A stretch of 64,000 nucleotides of DNA, from positions 1 through 64,000 of the forward strand of contig JAHFRQ010000005.1 of the NCBI GenBank assembly GCA_023266215.1. The letters are read 5' to 3'. The notes beneath the pieces are model-generated. The model was not told where the DNA came from and searched no databases. It worked only from the letters and a program-made list of their open reading frames with translations. The stretch is from Gammaproteobacteria bacterium. Its GTDB lineage: Bacteria > Pseudomonadota > Gammaproteobacteria > Coxiellales > Coxiellaceae. The position numbers were made by a program, and so were the translations under genes. How positions within the stretch are numbered: position 1 is the stretch's first letter; each line of letters opens with the position of its first letter. This document shows positions 55,325-63,612 of this stretch, one piece after another.

Positions 55325-55393
55325 AATACCTGAGTAATTCGTTGCATAATAGCTGAGTAAATTATAACATAATATCTGAGTTATTCATTAACT
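55325..55393 (+). promoter_or_regulatory. Three direct repeats at 23-bp period upstream of the Fic gene
   Basis: AATACCTGAGTAATT (55325), AATAGCTGAGTAAAT (55348) and AATATCTGAGTTATT (55371), each start 23 bases after the last, ending 12 bases before the Fic start. The consensus is AATA-N-CTGAGTWAWT, and the first two units also share CAT at their ends. The array lies between the divergent ruvC and Fic genes and could control either, but its last copy abuts the Fic start. Confidence 0.85.
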
Positions 55394-55405
55394 ATAGGCA
55401 TCACC

Positions 55406-56944
55406 ATGGAACCCTCCAAAAAAGTGGCAATGGCTTTAACGCATGCCAAGCAAGTTACGGATAGGCATCATGCGCATATTTTAAAATCGACTGAAATCAG
55501 TCGATCAGATAGAGAATTATTAATTCGAACAAAATGGCTTCAGGAAATTATAAAGGGCTGGTATTTATTAACAAGACCCGATCTTGCATCGGGCGATTCT
55601 GCAGCGTGGTATGCTAATTTTTGGGATTTCTTGCGTGTTTATTTAAAAAGTCGATTCAAAGAGAATTATTGTCTGTCGGCAGAAACATCGCTTGAATTAC
55701 AAATTGGCTCATCCCTCACACCATTACAAGTGATTGCCATTACAAAACAAGGTGGAACGATTCAATCATTGCCATTTAAAACATCATTGTTAATTTATTC
55801 TGATTCAAAAAACTTTCCCAATAATAAAATTGAGCTAAATGGATTGCAAATGATGCCGCTTGCTTTGGCATTGTGTAAATTAGCACCGACTTATTACAAA
55901 AAGTACAGGGAAAATGTTGAAATTGCATTGCGATCCATTCGCGCAACTTCAGATATAACGCGCATTATTATAGACAATCAATTTAAAGCTGCGGCAGAAA
56001 GAATTATTGGCGCCTATGAATTTTTAAATTTAAAAAAAGAAGCGCTTGAAATAAAGAGTGATTTAGAAAGAGCGGGTATGATTATTCATGCTGCCAATCC
56101 ATTTTCATCAGATTTAAATCACTTTACATTACGCTCGTTTCGCTCACCTTACGCAGCACGCATTGAATTAATGTGGCATAAATTACGAGAAACAGTCATT
56201 GACAATTTCCCAAAAGAACCGGGGCTGCCTAAAAATAAAAAACAGTATCTCGCAGAGGTGAGCGAGTTATATGAATATGATGCTTATAATTCGTTATCTA
56301 TTGAAGGCTATCAAGTGAGCCCTGATCTTATTCAAAAAGTGCAGAAAAATTCCTGGAATCCTAGTTTGCATTCTGAAGATCAACAAGAGCGAAATGCATT
56401 GGCAGCACGCGGTTATTTTGAAGCATTTCAAAGCGTTAAAAAAACATTAGTAAAAATATTAAAAGGCCAATTGCCGGGTGATTGCATTGCGCATGATTTA
56501 TCAGCTTGGTATCAAAATTTATTTTCGCCCTGCGTGCGTGCGGGTATTATTTCTCACTCAGCATTGATTGGTTATCGAAATGACCGCGTATTTATTCGCA
56601 ACTCAAGACACAGTCCGCCGCCGCGCGAAGCAGTATTAGATGCCATGGAATCTTTTTTTAAGTGTCTCAAGGAAGAGAAATCACCTGCTGTTCGTGCAAT
56701 TCTAGGTCATTATATTTTTGTGTTTATTCATCCTTACATGGACGGTAATGGTCGCATCGCTCGATTTATTTTAAATACCATGCTGGCATCGGGCGGTTAT
56801 CCCTGGAGCATTGTGCAAGTTCAGCGGCGCAAAGAATATATTAATGCGCTTGAAACAGCGCACACCACATCGAATATTGCGCCTTTTGTGCGGTTTATTG
56901 CAGATGAAATGAAAGTGAGTAAAAAACTGCTGAAATCACTGTAA
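55406..56944 (+). CDS. Fic-family AMP/NMP-transferase with AbiEi-like N-terminal domain
   Basis: A 512-residue protein. The Fic core near residues 440-455 has the catalytic motif HPYMDGNGRIARF, matching HxFx(D/E)GNGRxxR with Tyr for Phe. About 145 residues before it NSLSIEGY fits the inhibitory (S/T)xxxE(G/N) helix motif of self-inhibited Fic proteins. The N-terminal 60 residues (ISRSDRELLIRTKWLQEIIKGWYLL) resemble the winged helix of AbiEi-type antitoxins, so the protein may also bind DNA, fitting the three repeats just upstream. Fic enzymes modify Ser/Thr/Tyr of target proteins; targets here are unknown and could be bacterial or host. Confidence 0.9.
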   Translation: MEPSKKVAMALTHAKQVTDRHHAHILKSTEISRSDRELLIRTKWLQEIIKGWYLLTRPDLASGDSAAWYANFWDFLRVYLKSRFKENYCLSAETSLELQIGSSLTPLQVIAITKQGGTIQSLPFKTSLLIYSDSKNFPNNKIELNGLQMMPLALALCKLAPTYYKKYRENVEIALRSIRATSDITRIIIDNQFKAAAERIIGAYEFLNLKKEALEIKSDLERAGMIIHAANPFSSDLNHFTLRSFRSPYAARIELMWHKLRETVIDNFPKEPGLPKNKKQYLAEVSELYEYDAYNSLSIEGYQVSPDLIQKVQKNSWNPSLHSEDQQERNALAARGYFEAFQSVKKTLVKILKGQLPGDCIAHDLSAWYQNLFSPCVRAGIISHSALIGYRNDRVFIRNSRHSPPPREAVLDAMESFFKCLKEEKSPAVRAILGHYIFVFIHPYMDGNGRIARFILNTMLASGGYPWSIVQVQRRKEYINALETAHTTSNIAPFVRFIADEMKVSKKLLKSL

Positions 56945-56988
56945 AATTTACGTTAAAACTAGCCTCCTGTAAAATACCAGTTTATGTC

Positions 56989-57018
56989 AAATCTGGCCTT
57001 CTGCAGGAGGCCAGATTT
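56989..57018. terminator. Hairpin between convergent Fic and yebC genes
   Basis: Perfect 11-base arms AAATCTGGCCT and AGGCCAGATTT around an 8-base loop, lying between the two convergent stops and touching the yebC stop codon. Likely terminates both transcripts. Confidence 0.75.
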
Positions 57019-57755
57019 TAAAGGTATTTTTCAGCAATATCCGCATTAGAATGCACGTTTTGAACATCATCTAAATCTTCGAGCATTTCAGATAATTTCA
57101 ACATTTGTTTGATTTGATCTGGATCAGTGAGTGAAGCTTGCGTTGAAGCATTCATCGTCACTTCAGCATTTTCAGGAATTAAATTGGCTTTAATTAAAGC
57201 TTCTTTGATATTAATAAAAGAATCGGGGTCTGTAATTACATCGATACTGCCATCATCGTTTGAAACAATATCATTGGCACCAGACTCTAAAGCCACTTCC
57301 ATTATTTTTTCTTCGTTATTATTTTTTGCAAATTGAATTAAGCCGATTTTTGAAAATAAAAAACCAACAGAGCCTGTTGTGCCTAAATTACCGCCGCATT
57401 TGGTAAATGCATGACGCACGTCAGCGACCGTGCGGTTTTTATTATCCGTTAAACACTCGACAATAACCGCAACGCCGCCCGGGCCATAACCTTCATACAC
57501 AATTTCTTGCATATCGACATTATCTTCACCACCTGCGCCTCGCTTAGTTGCGCGATCAATGGTGTCGCGCGTCATGTTGCCAGCGAGCGCTTTGTCAATC
57601 GCTAAGCGCAATCGCGGATTGCTTGTCGCATCACCGCCACCCATTTTGGCGGCCGTTGTGATTTCACGAATTAATTTGGTAAAATTTTTTCCGCGCGATT
57701 TATCCTGTGCATTTTTTCTATGCTGAATATTTTTCCATTTGGAATGGCCGGCCAT
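57018..57755 (-). CDS. yebC: YebC/PmpR family protein
   Basis: A 245-residue YebC/TACO1 protein. Canonical start MAGHSKWKNIQHRKNAQD, then RGKNFTKLIREITTAAKMGGGD, GAGGEDNVDMQEIVYEGYGPGG and the acidic C terminus. Family members act as transcriptional regulators or as ribosome-associated factors that help translate polyproline. It follows aspS by 45 bases, 40 of which are the hairpin repeat whose GAGGG appears to serve as its ribosome site. Confidence 0.96.
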   Translation of the reverse strand: MAGHSKWKNIQHRKNAQDKSRGKNFTKLIREITTAAKMGGGDATSNPRLRLAIDKALAGNMTRDTIDRATKRGAGGEDNVDMQEIVYEGYGPGGVAVIVECLTDNKNRTVADVRHAFTKCGGNLGTTGSVGFLFSKIGLIQFAKNNNEEKIMEVALESGANDIVSNDDGSIDVITDPDSFINIKEALIKANLIPENAEVTMNASTQASLTDPDQIKQMLKLSEMLEDLDDVQNVHSNADIAEKYL

Positions 57756-57795
57756 AAAACCCTCACCCTAACCCTCTCCCGATTACGGGAGAGGG
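57756..57795 (+). repeat. CCCTCACCC-type hairpin repeat, copy 2
   Basis: Identical to the element at 13693-13732. It abuts the yebC start codon; read on the yebC strand it is a hairpin followed by GGGTTAGGGTGAGGGTTTT and then ATG. Confidence 0.92.
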
Positions 57796-57800
57796 GACAG

Positions 57801-59564
57801 TTATTTTGTATTTAATTTAATTCCCAATTCTCGAAGCTGTAACATATTAGCATCTGACGGCGCTTTCGTTAATGGACAGTGCGCTGTTTGTGTTTTTGGA
57901 AAGGCGATTACATCGCGAATATTTTTGGTATCCGTCATCAACATTGCAATTCGATCAACACCAAACGCCAATCCACCGTGTGGCGGCGCGCCAAATTTTA
58001 AAGCAGTTAATAAATGTCCGAATTTGGCGTACGCTTCTTCTGGTTGAATGCCTAATATTTCAAGTGATAATAATTGCATGTCATATTTGTGAATGCGAAT
58101 TGATCCGCCCCCAATTTCATAGCCATTTAAAACCATGTCATACGCGCGCGAATTAGATGCGCCTGGATTTTCACGTAATTTTTCTAAATTATTTTCAGTG
58201 GGCGCAGTAAATGGGTGGTGAAGCGGTTCCCATTTATTTTCTTTATCCAATTGATACATCGGGAAATCCGTGACCCACAATGGCGCCCATGCTTTAGTAT
58301 ATAAATTAAAATCAGCGCACAATTTATCACGCAATGCACCAAGTGATTCAGAAACAATTTTAGATTTATCTGCACCAAAAAATAACGTGTCTCCATTTTG
58401 CGATTGAGTACGCGCTAAAATTTCTTTTAAAATGTTTTCTGGAATAAATTTTAAAATAGGTGATTGCAGGCCTTCAATACCTTTGCTTAAATCATTTACT
58501 TTAATATAAGCCAGACCTTTCGCGCCGTAAATACTCACAAATTGTGTGTAGTCATCTATATTTTTTCGACTTAATTCATGCCCTGCTGGCAAGCGTAATA
58601 CAGCAACACGACCATTAGGATCATTGGCAGGACCATTAAATACTTTAAATTCGACTGATTTTAATAAATCTTTAATTTCAATTAATTCCAATGGATTTCG
58701 CAAATCAGGTTTATCAGAACCATATTTATTCATCGCATCTGCAAATGTCATGCGCGGAAACACACCCAAATCAATATTTAAAATGCTTTTAAATAATTCT
58801 AAAATTAAATTTTCAGTTAAATCCTGAATTTCTTTTTCATTCACAAAAGCCATTTCCATATCCAGCTGTGTGAATTCAGGCTGACGGTCTGCGCGCAAAT
58901 CTTCATCGCGAAAACATTTGACGATTTGATAATAACGATCAAATCCCGAGATCATTAGCAATTGTTTAAAAATCTGCGGTGATTGCGGCAATGCATAAAA
59001 TTTACCGGGATCATTTCGACTGGGCACTAAATAATCTCTTGCGCCTTCGGGTGTTGTTTTAGTTAATACAGGCGTTTCGATATCCACAAAATTTTTCGCA
59101 TCTAAAAAACGTCTGATGAATTTGACAATTTCTGCTCGTCTTTTTAATCGCGTTTGATTTTCTTTGCGACGCAAATCTAAATATCTGTATTTTAGTCGCG
59201 TTTCTTCGCCGACATCTTGATATTCATCGACTTGAAATGGCAATGGCTCTGCCGTATTTAATATTTCAATTTGATCTGCCACAAGCTCAACTTCGCCAGA
59301 AGGGATTTCTTTATTAACAGTTCCAGCGGGTCTTGCTTGAATTTTCCCCGTGATTGAAACCACAAATTCATTTCGTAATTTTTGAGCAATATCAAAAGTC
59401 GCTTTATTTTCAGGATTGCAAACAACCTGAACCAATTCATTGCGGTCACGCAAATCAATAAAAATTAAACCGCCATGATCTCGACGTCTGTGAACCCAAC
59501 CACTTAGGGTAACGGTTTTGTTAATAAAAGAGGGGTTGATTTCACCGGCTGAATGACTACGCAT
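57801..59564 (-). CDS. aspS: Aspartyl-tRNA synthetase
   Basis: Class II synthetase of 587 residues with an N-terminal OB anticodon-binding domain (about 15-105, [23 protein letters not shown]), a long bacterial insertion and the class II motifs: motif 2 [21 protein letters not shown] and motif 3 [13 protein letters not shown]. Length and insertion match bacterial AspRS or the non-discriminating AsxRS type; I cannot tell which from sequence alone. First gene of aspS-yebC. Confidence 0.96.
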   Translation of the reverse strand: MRSHSAGEINPSFINKTVTLSGWVHRRRDHGGLIFIDLRDRNELVQVVCNPENKATFDIAQKLRNEFVVSITGKIQARPAGTVNKEIPSGEVELVADQIEILNTAEPLPFQVDEYQDVGEETRLKYRYLDLRRKENQTRLKRRAEIVKFIRRFLDAKNFVDIETPVLTKTTPEGARDYLVPSRNDPGKFYALPQSPQIFKQLLMISGFDRYYQIVKCFRDEDLRADRQPEFTQLDMEMAFVNEKEIQDLTENLILELFKSILNIDLGVFPRMTFADAMNKYGSDKPDLRNPLELIEIKDLLKSVEFKVFNGPANDPNGRVAVLRLPAGHELSRKNIDDYTQFVSIYGAKGLAYIKVNDLSKGIEGLQSPILKFIPENILKEILARTQSQNGDTLFFGADKSKIVSESLGALRDKLCADFNLYTKAWAPLWVTDFPMYQLDKENKWEPLHHPFTAPTENNLEKLRENPGASNSRAYDMVLNGYEIGGGSIRIHKYDMQLLSLEILGIQPEEAYAKFGHLLTALKFGAPPHGGLAFGVDRIAMLMTDTKNIRDVIAFPKTQTAHCPLTKAPSDANMLQLRELGIKLNTK

Positions 59565-59632
59565 AGTTTGGTCGCTTTTAGCTTATTTTATGGAAGAGAC
59601 ATGTTAACGAGACTCGAGAATAATCGCAATAG

Positions 59633-60004
59633 TTATGCCGCATCTTGGACGTCAACACTATAGTGAAAACCCTGCCTTTCAAGAAGATCCTCTAGTGCCA
59701 AATGAATAAAAAATTTCTCAGGGTAGCCCAACATCTTGGCAAATTCCGCTGCTTTTCTAGGGCTTATTTCTTTGCGATTTTTTTCCAAATCACACAAATA
59801 GGCCTGCGAAACACGTAATTTTTTCGCAAAATCGCGCTGTTTGATCTCATCGCATTGGCGAATGTTTTTAATGGTATCACCCAAGGTCATCCTACCAGCG
59901 GACAGCTCTTCCAAAAACTGCATCGTTTCTGCCATCGTTCGAGTACCGGTATCTCGAAATGATTGTTTAATTTTTCTACCGGACTTAATTTTTTTAGTAA
60001 TCAT
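59633..60004 (-). CDS. Lone XRE-family regulator, HigA-like
   Basis: A 123-residue protein with a basic N terminus and an XRE helix-turn-helix in the middle (IKQRDFAKKLRVSQAYLCDLEKNRKEISPRKAAEFAKMLG, about 52-92), followed by a short acidic domain. It resembles solitary antitoxin-like regulators that have no adjacent toxin. GAGGTG lies seven bases before the ATG. No toxin frame is visible on either side. The palindrome at 60057-60073 is the likely binding site. It is transcribed towards aspS. Confidence 0.85.
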   Translation of the reverse strand: MITKKIKSGRKIKQSFRDTGTRTMAETMQFLEELSAGRMTLGDTIKNIRQCDEIKQRDFAKKLRVSQAYLCDLEKNRKEISPRKAAEFAKMLGYPEKFFIHLALEDLLERQGFHYSVDVQDAA

Positions 60005-60056
60005 GTTTGTTCACCTCTAACACTTCTATTAACTCAATAATCCCGCCGCATGATAT

Positions 60057-60073
60057 TACACAATTTTTGTGTA
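60057..60073. promoter_or_regulatory. Operator palindrome of the XRE regulator
   Basis: Perfect inverted repeat TACACAA-TTT-TTGTGTA, 53 bases upstream of the regulator start. It has the same 7-3-7 form as the operators of the two HigA units near 6771 and 7682. Confidence 0.65.
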
Positions 60074-60139
60074 TTTTTCAATGCTAGTTTTTTATGTATC
60101 GAACCACGCTCAAATTAATTGCGGACTAGTGACAAAATA

Positions 60140-60318
60140 ACGGAAGCCGAGCGTTAGCGAAGGCGAAAAGTAATTGGCTCGTACGTATCTTGTACTGTCC
60201 AAGTCAAATGCATCATATTATTTCCATTGATCAAAAATAATGGATTTTTAAAAAAATCCGCTGCGTATTGTGGTGCTTTTTCGTCTGTACTTCGCCTTCG
60301 CTAACGCTCGGCTTCCGT
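60140..60318. mobile_element. MITE-like element with 28-bp inverted repeats
   Basis: Left arm 60140-60167 and right arm 60291-60318 are perfect inverted repeats of 28 bases, beginning ACGGAAGCCGAGCGTTAGCG on the left. They enclose 123 bases with no gene but a GGATTTTT/AAAAATCC hairpin. The symmetry continues imperfectly about 18 bases outward on both sides. The arms contain the module B core CTTCGCT-NN-CGCTCGG-N-TTC. A non-autonomous transposon-like element is the simplest reading. The rest of 60005-60402 shows only the regulator promoter and AT-rich sequence. Confidence 0.55.
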
Positions 60319-60402
60319 ACTATTGACACTGGTAAGCAATGCGTTAGAGAATAGTTATTTTTCGCAATTAATATACATATACAAAAATAAGTGGCTATTT
60401 TT

Positions 60403-61632
60403 TTATAGTTCTGATCTTTTTGAATACTTTGTTTCAACGTAATTTTCGATCATAGTGGTATATTGCTCGGTGATATTATCGCCTCGCAATGTCGCGACTT
60501 TTTCGCCATCCATAAAAACAGGTGCAACAGGTGCCTCGCCCGTACCTGGCAAGCTAATGCCAACATTGGCATGTTTACTTTCACCGGGGCCATTGACAAC
60601 GCAACCCATGACAGCCAATTGCAAATTTTCAACACCTATGTATTTTTTGCGCCAAATCGGCATTTTTTCACGAATAAAGTGGTCGACAGATTGCGTTAAT
60701 TCACGAAAAAAAACACTGGTCGTGCGACCACAACCAGGACACGCTGTGACCATCGGCGCAAAAGCACGCAGTCCTAAACATTGCAAAATCTGTTGCGAAA
60801 CAATCACCTCGTTAGCGCGCGACGCATTGGGCTCTGGCGTAAGCGAAGTGCGAATAGTATCACCAATGCCTTGTTGCAATAACACGCCCATGCCAACGGA
60901 TGAGGCCACAATGCCTTTTGAGCCCATGCCTGCCTCTGTTAGACCCAAATGCAATGCATAATCTGATCGCTCAGCCAACATTTGATATACCAAAATTAAA
61001 TCAGGCGCCGAACTGACTTTGCATGAAATTACAATGCGATTTTTCGGTAATCCAATGTCTTCTGCGGCTTTTGCGCTCGTTAACGCCGAAACAACCAATG
61101 CTTCACGCAACACGGCTTGCGATGATTTGGGATTGGCTGATTTTGCATTATCATCCATCATTTTTGTTGAAAGAGATTTATCTAAGCTTCCCCAATTAAC
61201 GCCAATACGAACGGGTTTTTGATAATGAATGGCCGCTTGAATCATTTGACTAAATTGATCGTCTTTTTTGGCTCCAAAGCCAACATTGCCTGGATTAATG
61301 CGATATTTAGACAACGCTTTCGCGCATTCCGGAAAGTCTGTCAATAAACGATGACCGTTATAGTGAAAATCACCCACAATCGGCACGCCGTCATAATTCG
61401 CTTTGTTTAAAGCTTCGCGAATAGCGCCAACTTGCGCTGCCGCTTCTGGCGTATTCACAGTAATGCGAACCAATTCAGAACCCGCGTCAGCTAATAATTT
61501 AATTTGCTCAACCGTTTTGACAGCATCTTGCGTGTCAGTATCCGTCATGGATTGCACCACCACTGGCGCGCCGCCACCGATTGTAAATTCACCGACTTGA
61601 ACTGGGATTGTTTTGTGGCGATTTGAAAACAT
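60403..61632 (-). CDS. ispG: 4-hydroxy-3-methylbut-2-enyl diphosphate synthase
   Basis: Iron-sulfur enzyme of the MEP isoprenoid pathway, 409 residues. The N-terminal TIM barrel ([24 protein letters not shown] onward) and the C-terminal 4Fe-4S domain with [13 protein letters not shown] (Cys near 297 and 300) and [20 protein letters not shown] (Cys near 343) are typical of bacterial IspG (GcpE). It is a single-gene unit; the region downstream on its strand is the MITE-like element. Confidence 0.97.
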   Translation of the reverse strand: MFSNRHKTIPVQVGEFTIGGGAPVVVQSMTDTDTQDAVKTVEQIKLLADAGSELVRITVNTPEAAAQVGAIREALNKANYDGVPIVGDFHYNGHRLLTDFPECAKALSKYRINPGNVGFGAKKDDQFSQMIQAAIHYQKPVRIGVNWGSLDKSLSTKMMDDNAKSANPKSSQAVLREALVVSALTSAKAAEDIGLPKNRIVISCKVSSAPDLILVYQMLAERSDYALHLGLTEAGMGSKGIVASSVGMGVLLQQGIGDTIRTSLTPEPNASRANEVIVSQQILQCLGLRAFAPMVTACPGCGRTTSVFFRELTQSVDHFIREKMPIWRKKYIGVENLQLAVMGCVVNGPGESKHANVGISLPGTGEAPVAPVFMDGEKVATLRGDNITEQYTTMIENYVETKYSKRSEL

Positions 61633-61701
61633 AAAAAATACTACTATTATTAATGATTAAAGTGCAAAAATTTTAACATAAACCAACCCAATAGACGAAA
61701 A

Positions 61702-62067
61702 TTATTTTTTGATTAAAACCCGTGTGATTTGATTGTTTTTATCTACATGAACAACATGCTGTTCAACTGATAGCGCCGCTTCTCGACTCATCAGCTCAAG
61801 CGATAAAATAATCACTTCATCGCCCTTTTGAAAAAGATGCGCAGGACAGCCATTGAGACAAATATCCCCTTTTCCAGAAATGCCGGGAATAACATAGGTT
61901 TCCCAATGGGTTGCATCGCGCATATTGTTTATATGCACCAATTGAAACGGCAAAATGTGCGCTGCTTCCATCAATGCAGCATCAATAGTGATAGACCCTT
62001 CATAATCTAATCGCGCCTCAGTCACATGAACACGGTGCAATTTTCCAGTACAAATCGTCAATGACAT
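61702..62067 (-). CDS. panD: Aspartate 1-decarboxylase
   Basis: Makes beta-alanine for pantothenate and CoA. 121-residue proenzyme with the self-cleavage site in LDYEGSITIDAALM (Gly24-Ser25), which generates the pyruvoyl group, plus the N-terminal MSLTICTGKLHRVHVTEA and NGCPAHLFQKGDEVIILS. Alone, without panBC, and divergent from a secreted-protein gene. Confidence 0.96.
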   Translation of the reverse strand: MSLTICTGKLHRVHVTEARLDYEGSITIDAALMEAAHILPFQLVHINNMRDATHWETYVIPGISGKGDICLNGCPAHLFQKGDEVIILSLELMSREAALSVEQHVVHVDKNNQITRVLIKK

Positions 62068-62145
62068 TTACTTCTCCTGCTTTTACAGTATAGAATTAAC
62101 GCACGATCATTATTTTTAATCAAGATTTTTAATCAAGGAGGATTT

Positions 62146-62691
62146 ATGCTAAAAAAATTATCCACAACGGCATTAACAACAATAGCTTTACTCACGATCT
62201 CTTGTACTGGTTTCGCAAATACAAGCAGCAATACAACCAGAACATACTCTATTCAAGACTTAAAACGCGTTGTAACCAATGATCAAAGTTGTCGTCCTAT
62301 TTTTAATGCTCTAAAAACCATGGCAAAAGACAATATTCAGCTAACTTTTAAGTCAACAGGCACACAAGGCCATTTTAAAATGATGGATCCGACTGGCACA
62401 ATACAAAATCCGACTTTTACAGTTTTAAAAGAAAATACCGACTCGCACAGCGTTAATCGCGTTGGCATGGGTTCATTTACTTTAAATCAACAGAAAATCG
62501 ATTATGTGATTCAAGTCGGCATTGATTTAAATAAGCCAGTTGATCACTATTTGTATCCCATGATTTTATCCAGCGATACGAAACTCTGTTATTACAGCGC
62601 CCTTTTAAAGCCTTCCAACGAAACAACGATGCGCTTTAAGAAAAATATTGCTGCAAAGAGTACTGAGCAAGGCAGTGATTTAACGCAATAG
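62146..62691 (+). CDS. Secreted hypothetical protein, 181 aa
   Basis: Signal peptide MLKKLSTTALTTIALLTISCTGFA; the Cys within ISCTG could make it a lipoprotein, but the +2/+3 context is not typical. The mature part (about 155 residues) has two cysteines (DQSCRPIFN, TKLCYYSAL) and beta-rich segments. AAGGAGG upstream is strong. No family recognised. Its last 12 bases overlap the convergent cysteine synthase gene. Confidence 0.75.
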   Translation: MLKKLSTTALTTIALLTISCTGFANTSSNTTRTYSIQDLKRVVTNDQSCRPIFNALKTMAKDNIQLTFKSTGTQGHFKMMDPTGTIQNPTFTVLKENTDSHSVNRVGMGSFTLNQQKIDYVIQVGIDLNKPVDHYLYPMILSSDTKLCYYSALLKPSNETTMRFKKNIAAKSTEQGSDLTQ

Positions 62692-63612
62692 GTAAGAATA
62701 TTTTATGCCTGAATCCGGCAAAATAACGACAATATTTGCCGGATTTTTTTGATTTGCCGCGAGCACTTTTGCAACAAATAAGGCGCCGCCTGAACTGCCG
62801 CCTGCAAAAATACCTTCTTTTAAAGCTAATTTATTCACTGTTTCAAATGCTTGCTGATCTGTAAATGCAATCACATCATCAATCTGCGAGAAATCCATAC
62901 AACGACATAATTGATTTTTGCCAGCGCCTTCAACTTGATACGGCTTTACCTCACTCTGATTTATTTTACCCGCTTTAAAATAACTGAAATAACAAGAACC
63001 CACCGGGTCTGCTAAAATTACTTTTATATTTTTATTTTTTTCTTTTAAAAAACGGCCAGCACCGCTGATCGTTCCGCCCGTGCTACCGGTGGCTACTAAA
63101 TAATCTATCTGGCCTTCTGTTTGCATCCAAATTTCAGGACCGGTTGTGTGATAATGCGCATCTGGATTATCACTATTATTATATTGATTCAGAAAATAAG
63201 CGTTGGGCATCGTTGAGGCCAACTGTTTTGCAAGCGTAATATAATGATTCGGGCTCTCTTCTGTTAAATCAGCATCACAAATATGCACTGTTGCGCCATA
63301 TAGCTTCATCATCGCAATTTTTTCTGAGCTGGTTTTGGTCGTGGTGGTAATAATAACAGGATAATTTTTTAACGCACCCATCATGGCAAGCGAAGCGCCT
63401 GTGTTACCCGAAGAAGCTTCAATAATCGTTGCGCCCTTTTTTAAAACACCCCTTTTTTCAGCCGCATTAATCATATATTCCACAATGCGATCCTTAATAC
63501 TCAAAGTAGGATTCATCATTTCTAATTTAGCAAAAATAGCAGGTGCAGTATCAGTTGCTAATTTTATCAGTGGTGTGTGACCAATGGTTGATAGAAAATT
63601 ATTATTTTTCAT
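62680..63612 (-). CDS. Cysteine synthase / cystathionine beta-synthase family PLP enzyme
   Basis: A 310-residue fold type II PLP enzyme. The PLP lysine lies in MNPTLSIKDRIVEYM (about 41), the phosphate cup in EASSGNTGASLAM (about 68) and GSTGGTISGAGRFL, with AGGSSGGALF near 270. The sequence is nearer to the SbnA/CysK-like group than to CBS, and lacks a CBS regulatory domain. It overlaps the upstream methyltransferase by 11 bases, so the two are co-translated. Confidence 0.9.
   Translation of the reverse strand: MKNNNFLSTIGHTPLIKLATDTAPAIFAKLEMMNPTLSIKDRIVEYMINAAEKRGVLKKGATIIEASSGNTGASLAMMGALKNYPVIITTTTKTSSEKIAMMKLYGATVHICDADLTEESPNHYITLAKQLASTMPNAYFLNQYNNSDNPDAHYHTTGPEIWMQTEGQIDYLVATGSTGGTISGAGRFLKEKNKNIKVILADPVGSCYFSYFKAGKINQSEVKPYQVEGAGKNQLCRCMDFSQIDDVIAFTDQQAFETVNKLALKEGIFAGGSSGGALFVAKVLAANQKNPANIVVILPDSGIKYSYLLR
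62712..62750 (+). terminator. Rho-independent terminator inside a convergent gene
   Basis: Perfect 11-base arms AATCCGGCAAA and TTTGCCGGATT with a 12-base loop, followed by TTTTT. It lies in the 3' end of the cysteine synthase gene but is oriented to stop transcription of the secreted-protein gene at 62146-62691. Confidence 0.85.

Noticed and set aside
60455-60961. 168-codon open frame antisense to ispG
   Set aside because: It lies entirely within the highly conserved ispG gene, has no ribosome site and no protein-like composition.
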